Positions 18,320 to 28,053 of a DNA stretch of 64,000 nt are shown here, piece after piece; the stretch's first letter is position 1; each line of letters opens with the position of its first letter. The notes below the pieces were generated by a model. It was not told the DNA's origin. It did no database searches and saw nothing but the letters and a program-made list of their open reading frames with translations. The translations under genes and the position numbers were made by a program. This stretch comes from Stigmatella aurantiaca (GTDB taxonomy: Bacteria > Myxococcota > Myxococcia > Myxococcales > Myxococcaceae), in assembly GCF_900109545.1 (NCBI RefSeq), contig NZ_FOAP01000012.1, positions 1 through 64,000 of the forward strand. The letters are read 5' to 3'.

Positions 18320-18485
18320 GTCCTGATCCTTTCCAAGCAGAGGAAGCGGTTCTCCCAGGAGCCTGTCCATGCTCGCCTGGACAGGCATCTGGTCCTTCTG
18401 AACAAGGGCGCGCGCCGCTCCGTCCAGCGGCCAGGCGGCCACGCAGAGCACGCCAGCCGCCCGCCCGCCCAGGTATGGTCCGGGC

Positions 18486-18959
18486 ATGAGTTCACACTTC
18501 ATCCGGCATGGCGCCTTGCAGCTCTCCCTTCCCGAAGGATGGTTCGACGCGAGCCAGGTCGTCGCGGTGGGCCCCGAGGACAACGGCTTTCGCGCGAACC
18601 TGGTGGTGTCGATCGAGCCCACCGCCCCGGGTGAGACGGTCCAGCAGTTCGCGGCGAGGACCCTCGCGGGCGTGCGTCAATCGTCCGAGGCCTTCGCGCT
18701 CGGGGAGGAGCGGGCAGCCACCTTTGGCCCGCACACGGGCGTCCTGCGCGAGTGCACCTTCAACCTCCAGGGCACCCGCCTGTCCCAGCTGCAGTTCATC
18801 GTGGTGAAGGAGCTGGTGGGCTACCTGTTCATCTACACCCAGCGCCCCGAGAAGCTGGCCCAGACGCGCCACGTGGCCGAGACCTTCTTCACCACGGCCC
18901 AGCTGGACTCCAAGGCGGCCCCGCCCAAGACCGAGAAGGGGCTTGGCACCTTCTGGTGA
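18486..18959 (+). CDS. DcrB/DUF1795-like protein
   Basis: 157 residues, no signal peptide. The pattern LSLPEGWFD near residue 13, then two beta-rich halves with Q-x-x-F/I-V-V strands (LQFIVVKELVGYLFIYTQRP) and a final FFTTAQ helix, fits the DcrB/DUF1795 fold. Relatives include type VI effector chaperones (EagR) and small housekeeping proteins. No type VI genes are visible here, so a chaperone role is not supported. It is followed about 115 bases later by the SDR gene and may share a transcript with it. Confidence 0.7.
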   Translation: MSSHFIRHGALQLSLPEGWFDASQVVAVGPEDNGFRANLVVSIEPTAPGETVQQFAARTLAGVRQSSEAFALGEERAATFGPHTGVLRECTFNLQGTRLSQLQFIVVKELVGYLFIYTQRPEKLAQTRHVAETFFTTAQLDSKAAPPKTEKGLGTFW

Positions 18960-19074
18960 CCTGCCTGTCCCCTCAGGGGGAAGGCAGAACGGCCCCTCTC
19001 CCCGAAGGGTGGTCATCCCCCCGGGCACTGCACACCCTCCGCCTGGACACGGATGCCAGGACCTGGAGGCGGGC

Positions 19075-20127
19075 ATGGCCAAGCGAGCGGCGCTCGGGGC
19101 AGCAGGAATCGTGGGCATGGCGGTGGGAGCGGGCGTGTTCCTGTCGGCCGCGGCCCGGCGGGCACGGCGCATCGAGCTGCGCGGACGCGTGGTGATGATC
19201 ACCGGCGGCGGGCGCGGCCTGGGGCTTGCCATCGCCCGCGAGTTCCTCCAGCGCGGCTGCCGGCTCGCCCTCTGTGGCCGGGATGGGGAGGTCATCGCCC
19301 GGGCCACGGAGGACTTCCGGCGCCAAGGCGCCGACGTCTTCGGCGCGGCGTGTGACGCGAGCGATCCTGTCCAGGTGGAGGCCTTCGTCGCCCAGGTGCT
19401 CGAGCGCTTCGGACGAATCGATGTGCTCGTGAACAACGCGGGCCAGTGCTTCGTCGGGCCCGCGGCCGAGCTGCAACCCGTGGACGTCGAGGAGGCCCTG
19501 CGCCACATCTTCTGGACGCACTACCGGCCCACGATGGCCGTCCTGCCCCACATGCGCTCACGCCGCTTCGGGCGCATCGTCAACATCACCTCCATCGGCG
19601 GAAAGATTCCCACCCCCCACCAGGCCGCCTACGCCATCGGCAAGTACGCGGCCACGGGCTGGTCCGAGACCCTCACCGTGGAGTTGGCCAAGGACGGCAT
19701 CCACGTCAGCACCCTCACCCCGCCCCCGCTGAGCAACGGAGCGCCGCTGCACGTCCACTTCAACGGACGCGAGGAGGAGGAGTTCCAGTGGTTCACCCAG
19801 GTCCTGACCTCGCCCTGGACGGCCACCCGCGCCGAGCGCACCGCGCGCGTGGCCGCTGATGCGGCCGAGCATGGGGATGCGCAGCGGGCCGTCTCGGCCG
19901 TGTCATGGCTGAGCGCCCGGGCCCAGGGCCTGGCGCCCAACCTCATGGCGCGGATCTTCTCCTTCGTCGACCGCAAACTCCCTCCCTCGGCGCCCCCGGG
20001 CCAGACCACGAAGATGCGCCTGGGCCGCGAGGTGCTCGCCAGCAGCCAGAACGCGCGGGTTCAGGCGCTGGGCGCGGCGGCCCGGGCCGATGAGCGGCGC
20101 TATCAGCCCTCGCCCGGCCGGGAGTGA
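19075..20127 (+). CDS. short-chain dehydrogenase/reductase with N-terminal membrane segment
   Basis: 350 residues from ATG 19075 (GGAGG nine bases upstream). A hydrophobic N-terminus (about 5-25) may anchor it. The Rossmann domain has cofactor motif TGGGRGLGLAIA (about 44-55), NNAG (DVLVNNAGQ), a Ser in NITSIGG and the YxxxK pair in AAYAIGKYAA. All catalytic residues of a classical SDR are present. The substrate is unknown; the extra C-terminal 70 residues resemble those of membrane-associated lipid or steroid SDRs. The upstream in-frame start at 18943 overlaps the previous gene and lacks a ribosome site. Confidence 0.85.
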   Translation: MAKRAALGAAGIVGMAVGAGVFLSAAARRARRIELRGRVVMITGGGRGLGLAIAREFLQRGCRLALCGRDGEVIARATEDFRRQGADVFGAACDASDPVQVEAFVAQVLERFGRIDVLVNNAGQCFVGPAAELQPVDVEEALRHIFWTHYRPTMAVLPHMRSRRFGRIVNITSIGGKIPTPHQAAYAIGKYAATGWSETLTVELAKDGIHVSTLTPPPLSNGAPLHVHFNGREEEEFQWFTQVLTSPWTATRAERTARVAADAAEHGDAQRAVSAVSWLSARAQGLAPNLMARIFSFVDRKLPPSAPPGQTTKMRLGREVLASSQNARVQALGAAARADERRYQPSPGRE

Positions 20128-20143
20128 CGGGGGATAGGCCCTT

Positions 20144-20887
20144 TCACGTCCCGAGCGTCCGGCCCAACAGGGCCAGCAGGGTCTGCCAGTGCCACTTGGC
20201 GGCCTCCTTGTCGTAGGCCGGTGAGCCCTCCACGGCGAACCCATGGCGCGCGCCCGTGTAGAGCTCGGACTGGTGTTTGACGCCCGCGGCCTTCAAGGCC
20301 GCCTCCAGCCGCGCGATGGCTTCGGCGGGCATGAGCGCATCCTGGTCGGCGTGCCCGAAGTAGAGCTCCCCCTTCAGCTGGCCCGCGAGGAGGTGGGGAC
20401 TGTCGGGGGCGTCCGTGGCGAGCCGGCCGCCATGGTAGGAGGCCGCCGCGACGACCCGGTCCGGGAAACCGGCCATCATCCGCACGGAGATGGAACCGCC
20501 CATGCAATAGCCCACCACCCCCACCCCCGGCCCCTTCACCCGGCCGTGTCCGGCGAGGAAGCCGAGTTCCGCGGCGGCATCGGTCTGGATGCGCTCGGGG
20601 GTCAGCGTGCTGATGAGCCCCATGATGCGATTGCGGAAGGCCTCATCCGCGAATGAGCCTTCCATGCCCGGCAACGGCGCGCGGCCCTCCCGGTAATAGA
20701 CGTTGGGAAGGAGCACGGTGTACCCCGCCATGGCCACCCGCTCCGCCATGGCGTCGAACACGGGACGAATGCCCCCCGCGTCGGTGATCATGATGACGGC
20801 GGGCCACTGCCCCGGGCCATCCGGGTGGAAGAGCTTCGCATCGAGCGTTCCTGCGGGCGTCTGGATATCGATGGCCTGCACAGGCAT
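20144..20887 (-). CDS. dienelactone hydrolase family protein
   Basis: 247 residues from ATG 20887, with AGGGAG upstream. This is an alpha/beta hydrolase with the Cys nucleophile in GYCMGGS, Asp in the strand before the last helix (HADQDALMPAE) and His in GARHGFAVE. Cys-Asp-His is the dienelactone hydrolase triad; these enzymes open lactones such as 4-carboxymethylenebutenolide, and many act on other esters. The true substrate is unknown. It diverges from the glucan-synthase-like gene and converges on the SDR gene 16 bases away. Confidence 0.85.
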   Translation of the reverse strand: MPVQAIDIQTPAGTLDAKLFHPDGPGQWPAVIMITDAGGIRPVFDAMAERVAMAGYTVLLPNVYYREGRAPLPGMEGSFADEAFRNRIMGLISTLTPERIQTDAAAELGFLAGHGRVKGPGVGVVGYCMGGSISVRMMAGFPDRVVAAASYHGGRLATDAPDSPHLLAGQLKGELYFGHADQDALMPAEAIARLEAALKAAGVKHQSELYTGARHGFAVEGSPAYDKEAAKWHWQTLLALLGRTLGT

Positions 20888-20979
20888 GGGGTTCTCCCTG
20901 AGGGCGTTGACGGCACCTGACGCGGAAACACACCTGATGTGCTCACCCATGCCAAGGGGAAAGTGGGAGACTCCATCGC

Positions 20980-23900
20980 GTGCACCCTCTCTCGCAGGAC
21001 CTTGGCCGGATTCTCCTGAGCGATCCATCGGGCACATACACCACGATGGATGCGCCCACCCGCGAGCGCTATGGGCGCGCGTGCTGGGAGTTGGCGGCCT
21101 GGTCGAAGCGCTCCCCTGACGAGGTGGCACACGCGGCGGTCCAGCTCAGCCAGGCGCATGACGCAGGCGACGCCCGCGGACGGCACGTGGGCACCCAGCT
21201 GCTTGCCGAGGGCCGGCCCCGGCTGGAGGCCCACCTGGGTTGCCGGGTGCCCTGGCGCGTGCGCATCGCCCGCGGGGTGAAACGGCACGCCGCAGGCGCC
21301 TACGTGGGCGCCATCCTCCTGCTGTCCCTGCTGCTCCTGGGCGGCATCGGGTGGCTGCTCCCCTGGGAGGAGCCCCTGCATCGCGCGCTGTTCCTGGCCC
21401 TCCTCGCGCTGCCGGTTCTCCGGTGCGTGCACGATCCCCTCGATGCGCTGCTCGCCTCCTTGCACCCAAACCTCGAGCCCCTCCCCCGGCTGGAGCCAGA
21501 ACAGGTCCTGACCCAGGACACGCGCACCCTGGCCGTCACGCCCCTGCTCATCACGAGCGTGGAGGACATCGACGCCCAGCTTCGCAAGCTGGAGATCAAC
21601 TACCAGGGCAACGTCTCCCCCCACGTGCTCTTCGCGGTGCTGACGGACTTCGCCGACGCCCCGGCGAAGGACATGCCTGGCGACCAGGAGCTTCTTGCCC
21701 GGATGGAGCGCGGCATCCGTGAGCTCAACGAGCGCCATGGACACCGCGAGCACCCACGCTTCCTGTGCCTCCATCGCGAGCGCCGTTGGAACCCGGTGGC
21801 GGACCGGTGGATGGGATGGGAGCGGAAGCGTGGGAAGCTCGAGGAGCTCAACCATCTCCTCCTCGGCGCCAGCGGCACCAGCTACACGGGCGGCCTCCCC
21901 GCCGCCCTGCACACCATCCGCTACGTCATCACGCTCGATGCGGACAACCAACTGCTCCCGGGCAGTGTGGCCTCGATGGTCGCGATCCTCCACCATCCCT
22001 TGAACCAGGCCCGCTTCGATGCATCCGGCAAGCGGGTGACCGCGGGCTATTCGATGCTCCAGCCCGGCCTGGCGGACAGTCCCTCGCGGGAGAAGTGGCT
22101 GACCTCGGGCGCATGGCCCCTGTCCATCATCCACAGCAAGCGAGGCCACCGGACCCCTGCCGCGACGCACCTGAGCCAGGCGCTCTTTGGCGTGGGAGAC
22201 TTCCTGGGCAAGGGCCTCTATGACGTGGCGGCCTTCACGCGAAGCCTGGAGGGCCGGATCCCCGAAAACAGCGTCCTCAGCCATGACAAGCTCGAAGGGA
22301 TGTATGCGCGCGTCGCGTTGGCCTCCGACGTCGTCCTGTTCGAGGGACAGCCCGCCAACCTCTCAAGCGCCGCAAGCATCTGGCACCGGTGGATTCGGGG
22401 CGATTGGCAATTGCTGCCCTGGCTCTTGCCCTGGGTGCCCTCCCGGGAAGGCCGCTGGGTTCGCAATGACTTGTCGCTGCTCGATCGCTGGAAGCTGTTG
22501 ACCGACATTCTGCGAAGCCTGAACAGTCCCGCGAGCCTGGCCACGCTCGTCGCTGGGTGGTTGATGTTCCCAGCCCACCAACTGGGCGCCTGGACGCTCA
22601 TCGCGTCCCTGTGGATTGGCCGCGACATCCTCATGTTCCGGGCGGGCAAGCTGCTCTCCGCGTTGCGCCGGGGCTCGTTCGCCGCAGGGGTGCGCCGCAC
22701 CGTTCTCACCCTTCCCCAGCTCCTCGGGGGCTTGCTTCTGGCCGTGGGGCTCCTGGTGCCCACCAGTTGCATCGTGCTCGATGCCACGGCACGCGCCTCG
22801 TACCGGCTCGTGGCCAACCGGCGCCGGATTCTGGATTGGACAACGCATGCCCAGTCGGCCCGCGCGGGCAAGGGCGGCGGGCTGCGCATGACCCCGGAGA
22901 TGCGGCAGGCGGCCGTCCTGAGCCTGCTCATCCTCGGGGTCCTGGGAGGATTCAAACCGGCCGCCTTGCCGTGGGCCTTGCCCCTGCTTCTCGCGTGGCT
23001 CCCGCTCCTCGCCTTGAATGCCCGTAAGCCTCAGACGGCTTCGCCGGGTCCTCTGGCGGTGCTCTCCCCCGGCATCGAGCCGATGCGCGTCCTGGCCCGG
23101 CGCTCCTGGGCCTTCTACGAGAACCTGGACACGACGGGCCGCGAGCTCCCCCGGCTCACCCTCTCCGAGGATGGAGTCCGCAGCGATGCGGCCGGGGTGT
23201 CCCCCACGGACATCGCCCTGTGGCTCGTGGCCCCCCTGAGCGCCTACCACCTGGGCTACCTGACACGGGAAGAATGGGTGGCCCGGCTGGGGGAGTCTCT
23301 CTCCGCCGTGGAGGGCCTCGAGCGCCACCACGGCCACCTGTTCGTGCGGTACGACGCCCGTGGCCTGCAGCCTCTGGACCGGCGTACCTCCCCCGCCGAG
23401 AGTGGCATGCTCGCCGCTGCCCTCATCGTCATCGAGAGCGCGCTGCGGTCCGCGCGGAGCACCCCCGCCTCCTCCCAGGTGCTTCGGCAGGGACTGGCCG
23501 ACACGCTCGGGGTTCTTTGCGAAGAGCTCCAAGCCGCGCCGGGCGCCCACCTGCTGAGCGCACTCCCCGCCCTTCGCGCCAAGGCGGTTGAACGCACGGC
23601 CTCGACGGAGGAGGTGATCGCGGAGGTCCAGCGCCAGCTCGCCCCTCTGGCGGAGCCCCCTTCCGCGCCGGTGAAGCGCGTCCAGCAACAGCTTGCCCGG
23701 CTCGAGCAGGTGTCGCGGCCCGTGGCGGCCCGTGACGCGGAGCACTTTGCCGGGCAGTTGGAGGAAGCCGAGGCCCGGGTCCGTTCGCTGCGCGAACAGA
23801 TGGACTTCGCACGCGTCGATGCGACGCCCTTGGCGGGATTTCTGGCCATCTCACGCCGGGAAGCCGCCACCGCCACCTGGCTGGAGATGCTCACCCCCAC

Positions 23901-24369
23901 CTCCCCTGCGCACGCCGTGGACCGGCACGCTCTGACCGGCTGCGTGCTGCCCAGCCTGTTCCTCTGGTACCCCCCCGCCACGTTGCTCGGACAGACCGCG
24001 CTGACAGCGGTCGATGCGGCCATTGCCCAGGGAGCCACCCGCAGCCTGCCCTGGGGCATGGAAGACGCCCTCAAGCCCTCCCTGACCCTGCTCGCGCTGC
24101 GTTTCCGGCCCACGCAGGCCCGCGAGAACCTCGACCGGTTGATCGCGCTGGGGGCGCGTGGAGGCTATGGACTTTATGACTCGCTCCAGGTGCCTCCAGG
24201 CGCTGGACACGCGGTGGCCCAGCACGTGTACACGTACCGGGCCCAGGCCATCACCCTCGCGGCCGTGGCGAACCTGGCCTGCAACGATGTCCTGGTGGAC
24301 CACTTCCACCATCACTGGCAAACAGGATGGGTGGAAGGCCTGGTCTACGAAACGGCGGACGCGCTGTGA
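20980..24369 (+). CDS. cyclic beta-1,2-glucan synthase-like membrane glycosyltransferase lacking the phosphorylase domain
   Basis: 1129 residues. The family-84-type transferase shows VLTDFADAPAKDMPGD, a signature ending in MGWERKRGKLEELN, the DxD segment ITLDADNQL, SHDKLEG and the (R)GDWQLLPWL segment. Hydrophobic helices lie near 105-150 and between about 515 and 690. After them comes a region matching the glucoamylase-like part of cyclic glucan synthases (SPTDIALWLVAPLSAYHLGY, RYDARGLQPL, ARGGYGLYDSLQ). Full synthases (NdvB/Cgs) are near 2800 residues and end with GH94 phosphorylase domains; those are absent here, so the ring-size-control step is probably missing. The catalytic His-rich motif of the glucoamylase-like part is poorly kept. 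It overlaps the ABC exporter gene by 4 bases. Confidence 0.85.
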   Translation: MHPLSQDLGRILLSDPSGTYTTMDAPTRERYGRACWELAAWSKRSPDEVAHAAVQLSQAHDAGDARGRHVGTQLLAEGRPRLEAHLGCRVPWRVRIARGVKRHAAGAYVGAILLLSLLLLGGIGWLLPWEEPLHRALFLALLALPVLRCVHDPLDALLASLHPNLEPLPRLEPEQVLTQDTRTLAVTPLLITSVEDIDAQLRKLEINYQGNVSPHVLFAVLTDFADAPAKDMPGDQELLARMERGIRELNERHGHREHPRFLCLHRERRWNPVADRWMGWERKRGKLEELNHLLLGASGTSYTGGLPAALHTIRYVITLDADNQLLPGSVASMVAILHHPLNQARFDASGKRVTAGYSMLQPGLADSPSREKWLTSGAWPLSIIHSKRGHRTPAATHLSQALFGVGDFLGKGLYDVAAFTRSLEGRIPENSVLSHDKLEGMYARVALASDVVLFEGQPANLSSAASIWHRWIRGDWQLLPWLLPWVPSREGRWVRNDLSLLDRWKLLTDILRSLNSPASLATLVAGWLMFPAHQLGAWTLIASLWIGRDILMFRAGKLLSALRRGSFAAGVRRTVLTLPQLLGGLLLAVGLLVPTSCIVLDATARASYRLVANRRRILDWTTHAQSARAGKGGGLRMTPEMRQAAVLSLLILGVLGGFKPAALPWALPLLLAWLPLLALNARKPQTASPGPLAVLSPGIEPMRVLARRSWAFYENLDTTGRELPRLTLSEDGVRSDAAGVSPTDIALWLVAPLSAYHLGYLTREEWVARLGESLSAVEGLERHHGHLFVRYDARGLQPLDRRTSPAESGMLAAALIVIESALRSARSTPASSQVLRQGLADTLGVLCEELQAAPGAHLLSALPALRAKAVERTASTEEVIAEVQRQLAPLAEPPSAPVKRVQQQLARLEQVSRPVAARDAEHFAGQLEEAEARVRSLREQMDFARVDATPLAGFLAISRREAATATWLEMLTPTSPAHAVDRHALTGCVLPSLFLWYPPATLLGQTALTAVDAAIAQGATRSLPWGMEDALKPSLTLLALRFRPTQARENLDRLIALGARGGYGLYDSLQVPPGAGHAVAQHVYTYRAQAITLAAVANLACNDVLVDHFHHHWQTGWVEGLVYETADAL

Positions 24370-26171
24370 CTCCAACAAGCACGAAGGCGGGCACGTCCTC
24401 GCTCAAGAACATCCTCCCGGTGCTGCGGATGGTCTGGGACGCGGGCCCTGGCGTGGTGGTGGTCAACCTGGCCCTGCGCATGACCGCGGCGCTGATTCCC
24501 GTGGCGGTGCTGGCCGTGTCGCGCTGGATCGTCGATGCGGCGGTCGCCCAGGCGTCCTCGGAAAGGGAGATGACCCGGCAGTTGGTGGGGCTGGTCGCGC
24601 TCGAGTTCGGTCTGGCCGCCCTCGGAGGAATCCTCTCCCGCGCCATCCAGTACGCCAACGTCGTGCTCGCCGAGAAGTACACACGGCACGTCAGCCTGCG
24701 CCTGATGGAGCATGCCTCCCAGCTGGACCTGGCGACCTACGAGGACCCCTCCTTCTACGACCGGCTGGAGCGCGCACGCGTACAGGCCACGGACCGGCTC
24801 GTCATGGTCGAGGCCATTGCCCGCTTTCTGCAACAGGGGGTCACCACGGTGAGCCTCTGCATCGGCATCTTCGTGTTCTCGCCGTGGATCCTCCTGAACA
24901 TCATCGTCTGTCTCATCCCGGCGACGCTGGCCGAGGCCCGCTTCGGCGCCCAGCTCTACGCCATGAACTTCCGGCACACGCCCAAGCGGCGTGAGCTCGA
25001 ATACCTGCGCCAGCTCGGGGCCAGCAAGGAGAGCGCCAAGGAGCTCAAGCTCTTTGGCCTGAGCCCCTTCCTGATGCAGCGCTACGAGACCCTCTCGGGG
25101 AAGATCATCGAGGACGTCCTGGGCCACTGGAAGCGCGCCTTCCCGCGCCTGTCCCTGCTGGCCATGCTGGGCACCCTTGGCTACTACGGCGCCTATGCCT
25201 TCGTCGTGTACCAGACCGCGCACGGTGAACTGACCGTAGGACAGCTCACCTTCTTGATTGGCGCGATCGCCGGAGCGAACCGCACCTTTCAGGACCTCTT
25301 CGTCTCCGCGGTGGGCATCATCGATCAGTCCCTCTACATCAGCGACATGCTCGCGTTCTTCGCGATGCGGCCCGTCATCCGCTCGGGAGAGAAGGCGCTC
25401 AAGGTCCCGCGGCCGATCCGGCAAGGCTTCGAGTTCCGGGAGGTCTCCTTCACGTATCCAGGCCGGACGCAGCCCGTGCTCCAGGGCGCGAGCTTCCGGC
25501 TGGCTCCCGGCGAACGCATCGCGCTCATTGGCGAGAATGGCCAGGGCAAGACGACCCTCATCAAGCTCATGATGCGGCTTTATGATCCCACCTCGGGCCA
25601 GATCCTCCTCGATGGCATCGACCTGCGGGAGTACGACCTCCAGGATCTCTGGAGCCAGATCGGTGTGATCTTCCAGGACTTCGCCCGCTACGAGATGACG
25701 GCGTCCGACAACATCGCCGTGGGCCGCATCGAGTGGCGCACCGACCGGGAGCGCATCACGGACGCGTCCCGGAAGAGCCTCGCCAACACGGTGATCGACA
25801 AGCTCCCCCTGGGCTACGAGCAGATGCTGGGCCGGCGCTTCGAGGGCGGCGTCGACCTCTCCGGTGGCGAGTGGCAGAAGATCGCGCTCGGGCGGGCGTA
25901 CATGCGCGATGCGCAGTTCCTGGTGCTGGACGAGCCGACGGCCGCGCTGGATGCCCAGGCCGAGCTCGACGTCTTCAACCGCTTTGGCGAGCTGACGAGC
26001 GGCAAGATGGCGCTCCTCATCTCCCACCGCTTCTCGACCGTGCGGATGGCCGATCGCATTCTCGTCCTCAGAGACGGACGGATCTCCGAGGAAGGCTCTC
26101 ACGACCAGCTCATGGCCCGTGGAGGCGGTTATGCGGCCATGTATGAGCTTCAGGCCTCACGGTACCGCTAA
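24366..26171 (+). CDS. type I ABC exporter, fused membrane and ATPase domains
   Basis: 601 residues from a GTG at 24366 that overlaps the previous stop (GTGA), so translation is coupled to the glucan-synthase-like gene. The N-terminal half has about six membrane helices. The ATPase half has Walker A GENGQGKTT, Q-loop VIFQDF, signature LSGGEWQ, Walker B FLVLDEPTAAL and the H-loop SHRF. The size and pairing are like NdvA/ChvA, which export cyclic beta-1,2-glucan, so export of the neighbour's glycan is a reasonable inference. By sequence it could equally be a lipid or peptide exporter. Confidence 0.9.
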   Translation: MTPTSTKAGTSSLKNILPVLRMVWDAGPGVVVVNLALRMTAALIPVAVLAVSRWIVDAAVAQASSEREMTRQLVGLVALEFGLAALGGILSRAIQYANVVLAEKYTRHVSLRLMEHASQLDLATYEDPSFYDRLERARVQATDRLVMVEAIARFLQQGVTTVSLCIGIFVFSPWILLNIIVCLIPATLAEARFGAQLYAMNFRHTPKRRELEYLRQLGASKESAKELKLFGLSPFLMQRYETLSGKIIEDVLGHWKRAFPRLSLLAMLGTLGYYGAYAFVVYQTAHGELTVGQLTFLIGAIAGANRTFQDLFVSAVGIIDQSLYISDMLAFFAMRPVIRSGEKALKVPRPIRQGFEFREVSFTYPGRTQPVLQGASFRLAPGERIALIGENGQGKTTLIKLMMRLYDPTSGQILLDGIDLREYDLQDLWSQIGVIFQDFARYEMTASDNIAVGRIEWRTDRERITDASRKSLANTVIDKLPLGYEQMLGRRFEGGVDLSGGEWQKIALGRAYMRDAQFLVLDEPTAALDAQAELDVFNRFGELTSGKMALLISHRFSTVRMADRILVLRDGRISEEGSHDQLMARGGGYAAMYELQASRYR

Positions 26172-26203
26172 CCGCCTCACGGCCCCCTGGGGGCGGGAGC
26201 GCG

Positions 26204-27325
26204 CTACTTCGCGCCGAGCTTCTCGCCCACCGCGGAGAGGAGCTTGTCGAAGGACTCCTCGAACAGCCGGATGCCGTCGGTGGCCAGCTCCTCGGTGACT
26301 TTCTTGATCGAGATGCCGCTCGTCTCCAGTTGGCGCATCGTCTCCTCGGCGCCCGCGAGATCCTCCTCCAGGCTCGGGCGCACCTTCCCGTGGTCCCGGA
26401 AGGCATCGATGGTGGCCGGCGGCAGGGTGTTCACGGTGTCGCGGCCGATGAGCTCCTCCACGTAGAGCACGTCCCGGAGCTGGGGATTCTTGGTGCTGGT
26501 GCTGGCCCAGAGCACGCGCTGCACCCGCGCCCCCTTGCCCGAGAGCGCCTTCCAGCGCGCGCTGCTGAAGAGCTCCTTGTAGGTGCGGTAGGCCAGCTTC
26601 GCGTTGGCGATGGCCACCTTGCCGCTCAGGGCGTCGAGCGCCTTCTTCTGCTCGGCGGTGACGCCCGCCTTCACCTTCTTCTCCACCTCCTTGTCGACGA
26701 TGGCATCGATGCGGCTGATGAAGAACGACGCCACGCTGGCGACCTTGCTCACGTCCCCGCCGGAGGCGGCGAGCTTCTCCAGCCCGGAGATGTAGGCCTC
26801 GGCGATCTGCCGGTACCGCTCCTGGCTGAAGAGCAGCGTCACGTTGACGTTGATGCCCTCGGCGGTGAGCTGCTCGAAGGCCGGTACCCCAGCCTCGGTC
26901 CCCGGGACCTTGATCATCACATTGGGCCGGGAGAGCGTCTTCCACAGCCGCCGGGCCTCCTCCAGCGTGGCCTGGGTGTCGTGCGCGAGCAGGGGGGAGA
27001 CCTCCAGCGAGGCATAGCCGTCCTGGCCCTTCCGGGCGTCGTAGACCGGGCGGAGAATGTCGGCCGCGCCCTGAACGTCGCGCACCGCCAGCTTCTCGTA
27101 GAGGTCATTGCCAGACAAGCCCTTGCCCTTCGCCTCGTTGAAGAGGTCCTCGTAGTCCTCGCTGCCCGACACCGCCTTCTGGAAGATGGTGGGGTTGGAG
27201 GTGAGCCCCGTGAGCCCATCCTCATCGATGAGCTTCTTCAGGGTGCCCTTCGTGATGTAGCTGCGCTGGAGGTTGTCCACCCAGATGGATTGGCCAAGCT
27301 CGGCAAGCTGTCGAAGCGGGTTCAT
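26204..27325 (-). CDS. tal: transaldolase
   Basis: 373 residues, long (TalA/actinobacterial-type) form. N-terminal motif GLTSNPTIFQKAV (about 40-52), the Schiff-base strand PNVMIKVPGTEAG with the catalytic Lys, and the substrate-binding NVNVTLLFS and LWASTSTKNP segments are all present. It transfers a dihydroxyacetone unit between sedoheptulose-7-phosphate and glyceraldehyde-3-phosphate in the pentose phosphate pathway. It converges on the ABC exporter gene. Upstream lies a 155-base gap with nothing recognisable except room for a promoter. Confidence 0.95.
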   Translation of the reverse strand: MNPLRQLAELGQSIWVDNLQRSYITKGTLKKLIDEDGLTGLTSNPTIFQKAVSGSEDYEDLFNEAKGKGLSGNDLYEKLAVRDVQGAADILRPVYDARKGQDGYASLEVSPLLAHDTQATLEEARRLWKTLSRPNVMIKVPGTEAGVPAFEQLTAEGINVNVTLLFSQERYRQIAEAYISGLEKLAASGGDVSKVASVASFFISRIDAIVDKEVEKKVKAGVTAEQKKALDALSGKVAIANAKLAYRTYKELFSSARWKALSGKGARVQRVLWASTSTKNPQLRDVLYVEELIGRDTVNTLPPATIDAFRDHGKVRPSLEEDLAGAEETMRQLETSGISIKKVTEELATDGIRLFEESFDKLLSAVGEKLGAK

Positions 27326-27480
27326 GGGTTCTCCCTAGCGTTATCTCAAGATGCTCATGTCCAGCCCCCAGGTCCGGGCGGGCGGACAAGCACTCGCGGA
27401 TTCTGCCTGGGCCCGGGGCTGGCGGGTAGCACCCTTGCGAGGAACCAGGCCAGTTAACACACCGCCTGGGCCCCCACCGC

Positions 27481-28038
27481 TCAGGACGCCGGGGATTCCA
27501 GCCGGGTGGCCGAGCGCCGTGCCCCGAGTGCCCGGGCATAGTCCAGCGCCGTGCGCTGGTCCGCGTCCCGATGCTCCCGGCTCGCGCCGCGCTGGAGCAG
27601 CAGCTCCACGATGTCCAGCTTGTCGAACATGGCAGCGAACATCAGCGCCGTGCGCCCATCGTCTCCCGTGCCATCCACCCGCGCCCCATGGTCCAGGAGC
27701 AGCATGGCGATGGCGGCCTCACCCTTGAAGGCCGCCCCGGCCAGCGGCGTCTGCCCGGCATCGTTGGTCTGCTCCGGATCCGCTCCGCGCTCCAGCAGCA
27801 GGCGGACCGCCTCCAGGTGGCCGTAGTAGCTGGCGAGCATCAACAGCGAATCGCCCCGCTCGTTGCGCAGCCTCACGGGCAGTCCCGCGTCGAGCATCGC
27901 GGTCAGAGGCGGGACGTTCCCCGCGCGTGCATGGGTGAAGGCGGTCCTTGCCAGGTCCAGCACGGCGCTGTCGCCGTCATCGGCCAGGTTCTTGGCGGAC
28001 AGGTCGCTGCTGCCCTTCGTCACGGTCTTCGGGTTCAT
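27481..28038 (-). CDS. ankyrin-repeat protein next to catalase
   Basis: 185 residues with about four ankyrin repeats (about 40-175), each with the GxTxLxxAxxxGxxxxVxxLLxxGA pattern (for example SLLMLASYYGHLEAVRLLLE and TALMFAAMFDKLDIVELLLQ). It starts 15 bases after the catalase stop and is certainly in its operon. In Pseudomonas aeruginosa the ankyrin protein AnkB, downstream of katB, is needed for full catalase activity; the same arrangement suggests that this protein protects or assembles the catalase. No signal peptide is seen. Confidence 0.92.
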   Translation of the reverse strand: MNPKTVTKGSSDLSAKNLADDGDSAVLDLARTAFTHARAGNVPPLTAMLDAGLPVRLRNERGDSLLMLASYYGHLEAVRLLLERGADPEQTNDAGQTPLAGAAFKGEAAIAMLLLDHGARVDGTGDDGRTALMFAAMFDKLDIVELLLQRGASREHRDADQRTALDYARALGARRSATRLESPAS

Positions 28039-28053
28039 CGTGCGGTGTCCTTT

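Noticed and set aside
18486-18959. DcrB-like protein as a type VI secretion effector chaperone
   Set aside because: No PAAR, VgrG or effector gene is nearby.
26182-26194. GC-rich palindrome between the exporter and transaldolase genes as a terminator
   Set aside because: The centre is one base, so the arms cannot form a proper hairpin loop, and no T-run follows.
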